Virus record (IMG/VR): IMGVR_UViG_3300024429_000007
Coordinates: 1 to 64,000 of that record
Source: a virus
Direction: 5' to 3' (one strand)
DNA length: 64,000 nt
Every line of letters starts with the position of its first letter. Within the stretch, counting starts at the first letter, position 1. Position numbers and translations under genes: made by a program. The notes under the pieces were generated by a model. The model was not told the DNA's origin. It saw only the letters and a program-made list of their open reading frames with translations, and did not search any database. Shown piece by piece: positions 35,001-44,100 of this stretch.

Positions 35001-35577
35001 TGTCGAAGATGATCTCAATTCCACCACGCTTGATAACTGACTGACCGATAATCAGAAAAACTTCGATATTATCGTCTTGCGTAAACCCTGCAAAAGAACA
35101 TTCGATGGTCGAGTCATCCCAGGCTGCAATCGTAGATTGATCTCCCAAATCCTTCCGGACCCAGGGGCCCTGATCCCACTGAAACCAACCCCACGATCTG
35201 TATTTCAGGACTTTGATTCCATCCGTAGTATCTGCACTTATGTTCACCACTGATACTTCAGGCAACCCACGCGATCCAGCTTCCCCTTCTTCCGCTTTGG
35301 ATCCTCGGCGGGATTTGAGCTTCGTTTTTGTAGAGGGGAATTTGAAGCTGAATTCCCGGACGCTCGTAGCAGGCCTATTCGGTCCTTCGACGTAAGCCTT
35401 CAGATCGACACCGGGGATTCTGAAAAAAGCACCGAACTCCTCAGAGACCAGTGCGGCGGGAAACTGTTCCATCCGCTTCAAGAAGTCGTAACTCTCGATC
35501 TGGATCGTTCTCTCACGGAGAGCATCTTGAATCGCAATGGGTTGAATGATTCCTGAGTATCGCAAGAATTTGCTCAT
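32095..35577 (-). CDS. Large tail tip/fibre structural protein
   Basis: Protein of about 1160 residues, rich in beta strands, Tyr and Trp, with repeated short strand-turn segments through the middle (for example FHDGKMYAVCTDD, LVWVGDILYGLSK, which look like propeller-type strands). The C-terminal 120 residues are alpha/beta. ATG at 35577 overlaps the previous stop (ATGA) and follows GAGGG; the annotated frame reaching 35793 lies inside the neighbour and is rejected. Size and place after the tape-measure region suit a tail-tip or host-recognition protein. Confidence 0.7.
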   Translation of the reverse strand: MSKFLRYSGIIQPIAIQDALRERTIQIESYDFLKRMEQFPAALVSEEFGAFFRIPGVDLKAYVEGPNRPATSVREFSFKFPSTKTKLKSRRGSKAEEGEAGSRGLPEVSVVNISADTTDGIKVLKYRSWGWFQWDQGPWVRKDLGDQSTIAAWDDSTIECSFAGFTQDDNIEVFLIIGQSVIKRGGIEIIFDSGNPVYLGAPFTFIIREDVGGTLYDISQSCMVQQQESETALGASTDTLYISAVEKFRGITFEFDEFLTGATLTFEYSQGSFAAWGDLSSYMTDGTSDFSQDGTITITPPFNWTKAGQKVGEDGGDDIVVERFWLKITVSAWGSGTAKIRYLTRRYLAVGQDGDAIEIGVNFEQIEETDDERVTEDVIIRPSDSDSSVFVPATWKKNLPVELLLGSGSGSDPSSSLLAASGFSASCREVEQLSYTTSKPQFSIWGIPPYPAYPGEARCLCEGEDLGSAGRVILIGIGKEVWKVTEHTGFEFVFKLRDYYSTSLSKPFDVEIRRMDYDDAYNAVFGVAWKRYNNTEYRPVTDVQADAKKGRCTPAILFRYDFDTGVLEQQVIGEPIAEWETAESRFLSGEVFHRNGTGNQNGWPWWEIGGTPQHETTGGEMIAVPEPGHYSSIMYPIFVGQINRHVSLRRATKLIETHVLYWGDQYDIERFQYGDLVAGEDEFAHGRFALTSPGFYYRVVWTGALETSTIDDVHLRFTFGQPGVVVWSPYYRSYIYHDFDSSQTLGEQNYIAEADYSASAWSLDRYFDLDTQDRQICCGALKENSGTPTAPEIIYGSMVWNDTNVSFVPQKSDAYVTRHNLRTGAGATIFHSASSSVSGTMSGQEETCTPIGLGYDPDQDVIHLTFFDRDTLRYHYAVFEDTPAGAKYSIQTGSNFSFDWYRPIKCFTFHDGKMYAVCTDDRFQIEDAFLIEITWSSPDITIRKIGVLRSGDYSAESLVWVGDILYGLSKPSGTMWSYGTSWVPRVQLADFGDDNCRQAATKLSQAANAILRVDPDRVAIVEKRETVPGSSSTLEDELVEVKPEKTWKFIYDGCAVSWSFQELKGTESWGLTGRNQRVLKISNPLVQDRHFAEKLAEIYGKYFFKERTLLPITAKYLPHFEREDLLKIISKGVDPSKSRSIVSFRLRNSNGQTEMGLVEQ

Positions 35578-36329
35578 GCCGCCGCCCTCAAACCTGCATA
35601 GAATTTCAAATTGAACCAGACTCCCAAACTTACGAGAAAAGCATCGCCAACCGATGCTCCATCGGTAAGTAGGGTTCCAACGACCACAACCGCTCCGGAG
35701 GTATTCGAAAGAATGGGATATTCCCGATTTTTCCCATCTCCCGACAGAACGGTCAACACACCACCTTTGAAGACATTCACTATCAAAGTACAATTAGTGA
35801 AAGTGACCTGTGTTTCGGCTATCGCAGTCGATTCCAAAAGTTCAGCGCCATTCCACAGGATCCCGGTATTTAATTCTGCGTCTAGAAAATACTTGTCCGC
35901 ATTATCCAACTTACAATTGAAAGTCGAAGACTGGAACAAATTTAGAGTTGAGCCCTCGATAGACTCCGAAACATCTCCCATCGACTCTTTCAAGATACGA
36001 TCTGAGACCAGAAAAATTCTTGAAACGCGGGCCCCGAGATCGGAAGCCGAAACCGATCCGCTCGACAAAACGAAAATTGTTTCCGAAGTCGAAAAGGTAA
36101 CTGATAAGATGACTTCTGTCTCGGAAAATTTCTTCGTAGACAACTGAATTGAATTTCCCGATACAAATAGCGCGGTTGCATCGCCCGCGACTCGAAATTG
36201 AGTCGAGCTATCGACCTGCGTAATCGGCCAGTAGCCTTCCCTCAAAATCTCGACATCTGAAATAATCTCGACACCGGATTCTTTTCGCATAAGACTGAGA
36301 TAGCTCGCATCTGTTCCGCCTGGTCGCAA
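35574..36329 (-). CDS. Putative tail protein, beta-rich
   Basis: Protein of 251 residues, Ser/Thr-rich and beta-rich, without cysteine clusters or known domains. The start is TTG just after the upstream stop, with AGGGTGA upstream. Coupled to the large tail protein by ATGA overlap, so probably in the same tail substructure. Confidence 0.6.
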   Translation of the reverse strand: MRPGGTDASYLSLMRKESGVEIISDVEILREGYWPITQVDSSTQFRVAGDATALFVSGNSIQLSTKKFSETEVILSVTFSTSETIFVLSSGSVSASDLGARVSRIFLVSDRILKESMGDVSESIEGSTLNLFQSSTFNCKLDNADKYFLDAELNTGILWNGAELLESTAIAETQVTFTNCTLIVNVFKGGVLTVLSGDGKNREYPILSNTSGAVVVVGTLLTDGASVGDAFLVSLGVWFNLKFYAGLRAAA

Positions 36330-38240
36330 TTATTTCACCCTATATCGTGACACATTGTCGGTGATTCTCATTCGAACGGTTCTCGTTTTCATTCTCTCGA
36401 CTTGTACCTTCGGTGGCGGCGGGGCCTCCATGAAAACTTCCGGAGCAACTGCTGGCGGTACTCGTCTTGGAAGAGGTGCCGGTTTCGCACTTGGGTACAC
36501 TCGTTTAACAACTGGCTGTGGTACTGCGACTGCTGGTGGTACCCGCTTTGCAAGGGGTACCGGTTCCGCACTCGGGTACGCTCGTTTAACAACTGGTGGT
36601 ACTTTCGCAACAGGATAAGATACAGCTTTAACTGGTGGTACTTCCTCAACAGGATAAGATACGGCTTCAACTGGTGGCTCCGGTGCTGCAACTGCTTTTC
36701 TTGCGAAGGGCGAAGGCCCGGGAACCCCCTCCTTGAAAATTGATTCAACTTCTTCGGTAAAAAGAACCTGCTCGGATATCGCTTCGGTTTTAGAGAAAGA
36801 TGTTACTTCGGAGAAAACCAGATCCTCGAAAAGATCAACTTGGGTTTTATGAGGACCGATCCAAATATGAATTTCTCTTAGGAGAACTTCAGAAAAGACA
36901 ATCTCTTCATCAATCAATCGGAGATTGTTCCAGAGTTCTTCCGTAAAGACAATCGCTTCGCTGATTTCAACCTGCCGAACAACCTCTTCTTCAAAGTAAA
37001 TTGATTCTGAAAGATTTACAGGAATACCGCGCTGAACCTGTTCAGTAAGATTGAATGTTTCATCAAGGCTGAGTCGACTTTGATAAATCTCTTCGGAAAA
37101 GAAGATTGACTCTTGGATACCATACGCTGATTCAACGCTTTCTGAGAAAAAAATTTGCTCATTGCAAATTCTCAGAATCTGAAGCTTTACTTCCTCATGA
37201 AGATAAAATTGATCAGAGGTTGACTGGACAATATCTAATGTTATAGATTCTTGTAAATATACCGATTCGGGGATCGGTCCGACTTGACTCGGGTAAACTC
37301 CCTCAGAGAAAACAATTGTCTCTGAGATTGTTTGTCTTAGCTCAAGCTCTTCTGAAAAGAGAACCTGTTCTTCGATCGGGGAAGGTATAATTTGACGAAC
37401 TAAAAGTTCTTCAAATTCAATGGTTTCTCGAAGAAGTGATGGAATATGAACAACGTCTTCAGTAAAAGAAACCGATTCCTCGATAATTTTAACAATCTCG
37501 GGAGGAAAAATGTCTTCGGAAAAAACAAATTCTTCTTCAATGGTCAGTCCTACGACCTGAACCTCAAGACTTTCGCTCAAAAGAACTTCTTCGAAAATTT
37601 CCCTCGGCAGCTCGCGTTCAACCGCTTCTCCGAATACGATTGATTCGGAAATCAGGAGAACTCCATCAGTCCAGATTTCTAAATCTTCAGGGAAGTAGAT
37701 CGTTTCAATCTGAAGAGCTTCAGTTCCAAAGAACCAAAACGATAACAGTCTCGGTGTCTTTGTACATATTGCTTCGACTTCCTCAGAAAACAGGACAGTC
37801 TCATCAATACGGGGAATTTTGTTGGCAATGATCTCTTCGGAAAAGAAAACCGATTCAGAAACAGCCGCGAGGAGTGGATTTACTTCCTCAGAAAACCATA
37901 CGGATTCCTCAATTGCTATCTCAAACTTCGCTTGAAAATAAAAAGTAAGCAGGCGCGGAGTAAAACCAGTTGTCAGCGAAACTTCCTCAGAAAACAGGAT
38001 GGTCTCATCAATATCACGACTATTATCTGCGGTAAGATCGATCTCCTCCGAGAATATAATTGACTCTTCAATCCCTGCATACAGTACATTTATTTCCTCG
38101 GAAAGCAGTACAGATTCTTCGATTTCTTCAAAGTACTGAGGTCGATACACCTCCTCGGAAAACTGCACAGACTCCTCAATCTCTACAACAAGCTGAGCCT
38201 GAAAATAGAATGATCGTAACTCTGGAGTCTGTGCAGCCAC
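36330..38240 (-). CDS. Repetitive FSEEV-motif protein with proline-rich tail
   Basis: About 470 residues carry roughly 25 degenerate units of ~19 residues built on IEESVxFSEEV (variants LFSEEI, VFSEDI, YLQESI), each a short strand plus acidic turn. Three longer superunits start TPELRSFYFQ, TPRLLTFYFQ and TPRLLSFWFF. The last ~110 residues are Pro/Val/Lys-rich with units like PPVVKRAYPSA. The N-terminal part is strongly acidic, the tail basic. The regular repeat suggests an elongated beta-solenoid or fibre. GTG start after GAGGAT. Confidence 0.75.
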   Translation of the reverse strand: MAAQTPELRSFYFQAQLVVEIEESVQFSEEVYRPQYFEEIEESVLLSEEINVLYAGIEESIIFSEEIDLTADNSRDIDETILFSEEVSLTTGFTPRLLTFYFQAKFEIAIEESVWFSEEVNPLLAAVSESVFFSEEIIANKIPRIDETVLFSEEVEAICTKTPRLLSFWFFGTEALQIETIYFPEDLEIWTDGVLLISESIVFGEAVERELPREIFEEVLLSESLEVQVVGLTIEEEFVFSEDIFPPEIVKIIEESVSFTEDVVHIPSLLRETIEFEELLVRQIIPSPIEEQVLFSEELELRQTISETIVFSEGVYPSQVGPIPESVYLQESITLDIVQSTSDQFYLHEEVKLQILRICNEQIFFSESVESAYGIQESIFFSEEIYQSRLSLDETFNLTEQVQRGIPVNLSESIYFEEEVVRQVEISEAIVFTEELWNNLRLIDEEIVFSEVLLREIHIWIGPHKTQVDLFEDLVFSEVTSFSKTEAISEQVLFTEEVESIFKEGVPGPSPFARKAVAAPEPPVEAVSYPVEEVPPVKAVSYPVAKVPPVVKRAYPSAEPVPLAKRVPPAVAVPQPVVKRVYPSAKPAPLPRRVPPAVAPEVFMEAPPPPKVQVERMKTRTVRMRITDNVSRYRVK

Positions 38241-38277
38241 ATCCTCGATCTCCTCAGACTACAATACCGTGGCCGGA

Positions 38278-38766
38278 CTACGATACTGCGGCGGTAATCG
38301 TCCATTTCACGATAAGCGAATCTCCTGACGTGAGCGCTACAGCCGTGATCGCAACCTCGCTGTAGGTGGTCGTCCATGATCCATTGAGAACTCCCAAACG
38401 AACCGGCGTCACTGAAATGCTTCCCGTCGCCGTCAATGTGGCCTTCCAACGTATCCAAGCCTCGGTACCGGCTCCTCCTCCATCGATGGAAGTTGCTTGC
38501 GCGTGACCCCACGCTCCGTCGTAATAGAAATCCATCGCATCCACAGCGGCCATCGATCCGCCGCCCAGTGCATTTGCGACAGCGTTCAGGAACGCTGCTT
38601 GAATGGTATTTGAGAATACCATCTTCTCAACCCGACCATCCTGTCGCCGAATCTCAAGCTCGACCTTTCCCCGAAACGCACAGCACTCTTCAACGTGTTG
38701 TCCATCATCTCTCGACCTAAGAACTGTGGTTGCGACTTCTTCGCTAAACCCCGTTCGGTCTCTCAT
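38278..38766 (-). CDS. Putative fibre/virion protein
   Basis: Protein of 162 residues. The C-terminal 100 residues (TIQAAFLNAVANALGGGS..., MDFYYDGAWG) look like a small beta domain of the type found in phage tail-fibre or receptor-binding regions. ATG at 38766 follows GGGAGG; the frame up to 38829 is rejected. It sits between two repetitive structural genes. Confidence 0.6.
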   Translation of the reverse strand: MRDRTGFSEEVATTVLRSRDDGQHVEECCAFRGKVELEIRRQDGRVEKMVFSNTIQAAFLNAVANALGGGSMAAVDAMDFYYDGAWGHAQATSIDGGGAGTEAWIRWKATLTATGSISVTPVRLGVLNGSWTTTYSEVAITAVALTSGDSLIVKWTITAAVS

Positions 38767-38810
38767 CTGATCCTCCCTTTCTTGAGAATTTGAAAACTCA
38801 ATCCTCAAAA

Positions 38811-41123
38811 TCAAGTCGTATCGCCCCAAAAAGTTGCACGAAATTGAACGTAGCGCTTGCGTTCACTATCTTCTGCGTAGCCTCCGGATTCGTATTCCGC
38901 GAAGGGAAGAGTATAATTGATTTCCTCAACATCTGAAATAACTGAAACTGAATCGTCTCCGTTGTTTGCTGCAAATATCTTTCCGGCCGATTCATCGCAA
39001 TCAATACCATAAGGACCGTCGCCGATACTGATCGTTCCAACAACAAGATTACTCGAACTATCAACTACTGAAACACAATCATTCCCACTATTGGTTACGA
39101 AAGTTTTTCCGACCCCCTCATCACAAACTACATCGCGAGGATTAGATCCTACATTGACCGTAGCGCTGACTGTATTTGACGGTGTGTGAATCACCGACAC
39201 AGTATTGTCATCATAATTCGCCACAAAAGTTTTCTCTACGGTCTCGTCGCAAGCGACACCGCGGGGATTAGATCCCACACTGATCGTAGCGCTGATTGAG
39301 TTTGACGGTGTGTGGATCACCGACACAGAATCATCTCCAGAATTCGATACGAATGTCTTTCCCGCTGTCTCGTCACATGCAACTCCCGAAGCAGTAGTTC
39401 CAACGAAAATTGTTGCACTGATCGTGTTCGAAGCGGTATGGATCACAGAGACTTTAGGCAAATACATAAGAACTAGCTCTGGTGGATTCCCTGCGTTGCG
39501 AGCATCAAACTCGGCCCATCGGTCGTACTGGAGAGGAGGACCTGTTGAGAGTCTAATACCATAATTCAGATACGTCCCTTCACTCCATCCCTGTGCCAAA
39601 GAAGTTAAATTTATCTCGTACCATCCTGCCGTATTGACCCAAAACGATGTGTACCCAGCAACCGCAGGCTGATTATTCCAAGTTATAGTATATTCCTCCC
39701 AATCTGCCAGAACCCGGCCAATGGAAATCAGATGCGATCCAATTCCAACTCCGTTAGCATATATACGAAGAACGGCAGATGTTATTCCCTCACCAACCGG
39801 AAAGCGGATAAATGCGTTTTTCTGCCTCGACAGATGAGTATTATTCGCAACATCTAATTCCGGATCTCCACCATAATTGCCCCCTGGATTGAGAGTATCA
39901 GTCCAAGAATCCCCAGTTGGATAAACTGTGAGTGGTGCAACTCCACTGGCGGCCACAAAGGTCTTCCCTGCGGTCTCATCGCAGGCAACAGCTTGAGGAT
40001 TAGATCCTACGCTGATCGTGGCACTAATAGTATTCGAAGCCGCATGGATAACAGATACAGAACTCGATCCCGAATTCACCACAAACGCCTTTACTGCAGT
40101 TTCATCGCAGGCAACTCCTTCGGGATTAGTTCCTACTCCGATAGTTGCAACCACGGAATTTGAAGCGGTGCTGATTACAGAAACTGTATCAGAAGTCCGA
40201 TTTACAACGAAGGTCTTTCCCACGGCTTCATCGCATGCAACTCCGCGTGGAGCATCGCCAACCGAAATCGTCGCAAGCAAATCATAGGTCGCAGTTCCTC
40301 CCCACTCGGGATCTGCTATATCCGGCACATCCTTATCCGCCCAAGCCCCGCCTCCTTTTTTAATGGTCGGGACGACATTGGAAGCTCGAACAGAAATTGT
40401 CTTAGGTGGAGGTGGAACGGTATCAATCGCTGTCGGACTTGGTTCCTGAGAAGTCCATTTCACAGAACTCAACTGAACCTCGTCTCCTAAATCGACCGCT
40501 CCGCTGGTAAATTTTCCAGTTTCAACATAATCACCGGGCGTTCCGGCAAGTTCGATTTGAAGTTGGGTCGGAGGATCGGTTTGAACTTTGTAGGCTAGTT
40601 CACTACCAGAATAGAATGACCACGATCCTCCATAGATCGCCTGCCAAGTACCCGTTCCTCCAGATCCTTTCATATAGATCTTCGCCGTGTTACCCCCTGT
40701 GTTACTTCGGTATAAAGCCCCAACCCAAATCGGACCCGTAGTTACAGCGAAATCTAAATCCCAAGTGTACCAAGCTTTCGGAAAGGGGCCATAGAGTGGA
40801 GGACCGGGTGACGTCCAAGCTGGATCTACAGTATCTGCTGGTACCCCACTCTCATCCAGCCAAAGTTTTGCGAAAATCAAATCAGGGTCATCAACTAATG
40901 AAATCAAAAGACTTATTTTCTTAATCACTGAATCGAGGGGTACGATAATTTTCGAGCAAACACAACGAGAGACGTGGTACCCTGCACTTACATAAGTACC
41001 CCCATCAGTTTGCTCAAGATACCAACCCCCTTCGATCTCCGTATCATCCAGACTGTCCGCCGAATTCGGACTTGGTCCAAAGTCTACCCAAGCTATCTCA
41101 GCATCCGCTCCACCGATCTTCAT
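38811..41123 (-). CDS. Tail propeller protein: YVTN repeats with inserted DNRLRE-like domain
   Basis: The N-terminal ~270 residues form a beta-rich domain (GTWQAIYGGSWSFYSGSELA). Then seven YVTN-type units follow, the same 42-residue type as the two propeller genes at 15.5-18.7 kb. The third blade is split by about 165 residues resembling a DNRLRE domain (FIRFPVG...TITWNNQPAVAGY). The last 35 residues form a tail. Thus a closed seven-bladed propeller carries a probable sugar-binding or fibre domain on one blade. It follows the tape measure by ATGA overlap, so it is a strong tail-tip candidate. Confidence 0.78.
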   Translation of the reverse strand: MKIGGADAEIAWVDFGPSPNSADSLDDTEIEGGWYLEQTDGGTYVSAGYHVSRCVCSKIIVPLDSVIKKISLLISLVDDPDLIFAKLWLDESGVPADTVDPAWTSPGPPLYGPFPKAWYTWDLDFAVTTGPIWVGALYRSNTGGNTAKIYMKGSGGTGTWQAIYGGSWSFYSGSELAYKVQTDPPTQLQIELAGTPGDYVETGKFTSGAVDLGDEVQLSSVKWTSQEPSPTAIDTVPPPPKTISVRASNVVPTIKKGGGAWADKDVPDIADPEWGGTATYDLLATISVGDAPRGVACDEAVGKTFVVNRTSDTVSVISTASNSVVATIGVGTNPEGVACDETAVKAFVVNSGSSSVSVIHAASNTISATISVGSNPQAVACDETAGKTFVAASGVAPLTVYPTGDSWTDTLNPGGNYGGDPELDVANNTHLSRQKNAFIRFPVGEGITSAVLRIYANGVGIGSHLISIGRVLADWEEYTITWNNQPAVAGYTSFWVNTAGWYEINLTSLAQGWSEGTYLNYGIRLSTGPPLQYDRWAEFDARNAGNPPELVLMYLPKVSVIHTASNTISATIFVGTTASGVACDETAGKTFVSNSGDDSVSVIHTPSNSISATISVGSNPRGVACDETVEKTFVANYDDNTVSVIHTPSNTVSATVNVGSNPRDVVCDEGVGKTFVTNSGNDCVSVVDSSSNLVVGTISIGDGPYGIDCDESAGKIFAANNGDDSVSVISDVEEINYTLPFAEYESGGYAEDSERKRYVQFRATFWGDTT

Positions 41124-44100
41124 TCGATTACCTCCGCAATCGTCTCCTTCAAACGCTCGATCCTGCGCCGCTTCGCAGGCAACCAAATATCTTCATAAAC
41201 TTTGTCAATCGTGGTTATGTCGTTGATCATCGGAACGCTACCAGTAAAGTCAATCGTATCGCCTTCAAAAGTCACGCTAATATCTACCTTCTGTTCCGTT
41301 TTCATAGAAGCCGGTCTTGATCTTGCACCAAGAGCAGCAGTCGCCTCGGGACTTAATCGAATCAAACCTTCAGTTTGAGCAGCGGACCGAAGCAGCGATG
41401 GAATCGTCTCTTCAAGACCGAGAAGCGGCTGAAGAATCTCTCGCCCTCGTTCCGAAATTCCCAGTCTCCCCGCTTTCCGCGTCAATGGAATTACAGCTTC
41501 TGGGCCTTCCTCGCCAATGAGAGCAGCCGTTTTTTTCTTGATGATCCCGCCTTTGGCAAAAAGACCGAGAAGCGGCTGAAGAATCTCTCGCCCGCGCTCC
41601 GAAACTCCGAGCTTCCCTTTTCTCCTCTCTAAAGGGATCACGGCTTCCGGGCCTTCCTCACCAATGAGAGCAGCGGTTCGCTTTTTGACAACCCCACCTT
41701 TAGCAAACTTAACCAACCCGGTCATTTTTGCAATGAAACCGGCGACGACACCCGCACCGATAACCATTCCAATCGGGCCGAGCCCTGTGAACCAATTCCA
41801 GAGCTTAGAGACTCCTTGTGCCGTCTGTTCAGAAACTACCGCTTTAGTGATCCCCTTCTCGACCGCCAGTTTCTTCATGCTCTCTGCAATGATTCCAACT
41901 ATCAGTTTAGAAAATTCCGCCAACGCAGTTCTTTGTAGGCTCTTCCACAGTTCACCCATATTTTTTGTGAAGCCCCTGCGCCGATTTTCGACTTCCTCAG
42001 TAAACTTCCGATCCATTTCATCGAGTTCGAGGTAATATCGTTCACGATTGATTTTTCCCTCTTCAAGATCATCTCTGAGTCTCTGTTTCCGCTCTTCGTT
42101 TCTTTCCGCAATCAATTCCAGAGATTCTCGACTGTATTCATCTTCTAACCCGATCATCTTCTGAAGTGAGGAGGAAATCACATTTTCCAAATCCTGATAG
42201 AGCCTACTGAATATCCTTTTTACCATGTCTGAAAATGTTCCAATTCGTTTCAAGTAATCTTCCGAAGCACCGGTCATACCAGCCATGATACTTATCCAGG
42301 CACGACTGCTCGAATCGGCCATCTCCTGGTCATCTTCCGTAAGTGCCTTGACTACGTGCTGCTTGACTCTAAGCAGATACTTGAAATAGGCCTCAGCTTC
42401 CTTAAACCTTGCCTTATAGAGCGCCACATCGCGCCAGATCGTGCTTACAACCTCATCCTCGTCTAACTTCTCAAGAACTTTTTTCCTTTCGTCCGCATCG
42501 GTAATCTCTTTTTCAGTACTCACCGCGCGCTGTTTTTCGATATTATCCAGATGCTTCCGATGAATGTCACCGATTCTTTTCGCAATGTTTTGCCACGCTG
42601 TGACAGTCTGACGGTAATTTTCGACGGTATTTTTCGCTCGGAGATCTGCTCTTTTCTTCGCCCAATGTGCTTCAATTTCAGAACGTTCAATTTCGTTTTG
42701 TACGGTAAGCTTGGTCAATGCCTTTTGATGCGCTTTGGTTGCAGCCGTCTGTGCACTTTGACTCGCTTCTCTAGATTCAGTAATTTCTGCAACCTCTTCT
42801 GCGGCCGCCGTCTTCCGTTTTTCGTAATTCTGTTTCAAGGCTACCAGGTCTTTTTTGCCGCCCGCGATCAATTTCCCGTGGCGAAAGTTTGTCTGCTCCT
42901 TCAAAAGACCTGTCAACTCTTTAAGCGCCTTCTTTTCAATCTGGAGCAGGGCGATCCCTTTATTGACCTGAAGTAATTTTTCTTTGTCCGCCGACTCCTG
43001 AAGCAATTCATACAGGTCATCCAAACCGTAGTGCCTTGCTTGTATCCGAGCCATTTCTATCGCGTTCATTCCTTCAAGCGTTTCATTTTCCAGCGCTTTC
43101 ATCGCATCGGAAATTATATCCGCTTCTGCAGTTCCTGCTTCGTACTGCATTCGAGCCCGGATTAACAGATTCAGAGCGTATATTTTTTCAAGCTCGGATC
43201 CTGCCGCCCGAGAATCCTCAAGCTGTCTGTCTAACGAGGTTTTCTGAGTCTGTCGCATTGCATCCCAAGCTTTACGATACTTTTCACTGAGTCCCTTCAA
43301 AGCCTTTGAAAAGATTGCCTCTCTTTTTGTAGTAAAATAAGTTTCGATCAGACTGGCATCAGCTTCCTTTGCCTTCATGACCATGATGCGCTGATCTAAA
43401 GCGTAAAGCTGATTTTCTAAACCGGACTGTTGTAGTTTTCGGAGTTCCTGTAGAGTTTCACCTTCGATACGAACTCGCTCGCCCATCAGTTCTTCGTCGG
43501 CCTCCGTAATCAGACCCATTCTCTTCCTCAGTTGCGTTTCTTCGACTCCAAGCCAAATTGACCAAGTACGGATCATGTATTCCTGCATCCTTTGCGCGTG
43601 CTCGGTCTCAGTCAATTCTTCCTTATCCAACTCCTTTGCATAGGCATCCCTTCTCTTCTCCCACATTTTCATCAACTTGTAATTTGCAATCCGATAGGAA
43701 AGATTTCGAAGACTAAGAAAGGAGGCAATCTTCGAAAGCAAACCCTTCTGAATCGCTACCTCTTCGAAAGCAAACTGCATAGACTTCTTCGTAAATTTTC
43801 CAGTTATCGCATCCCAGGCCACACCGAAAGCACCCATCGCACCAATTGCTATTCCGAACCAACCCGCGAATTTTCCAAGCCTTCCTAATACTCGGCCAAT
43901 CGCCGGGACAAACTTTGTAAAGTTCCCAACAATGCCTTTCATTGCCGCTCCAAGACCGATCACTCTCTGATTTACCTTAGTCCGAGTGAACGCTCTCCCT
44001 ACCAAGAGCAAACTTAATCCAAGCCTATCAACCCATTTTCCGAGCGCCGATGTCGGAGCGATTGCTTTTCCAGAGGACAGGCGCCAAGCAATCAGCGCCA

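Noticed and set aside
35577-35793. N-terminal extension of the large tail protein
   Set aside because: It overlaps the upstream gene fully; ATGA coupling and GAGGG support the start at 35577.
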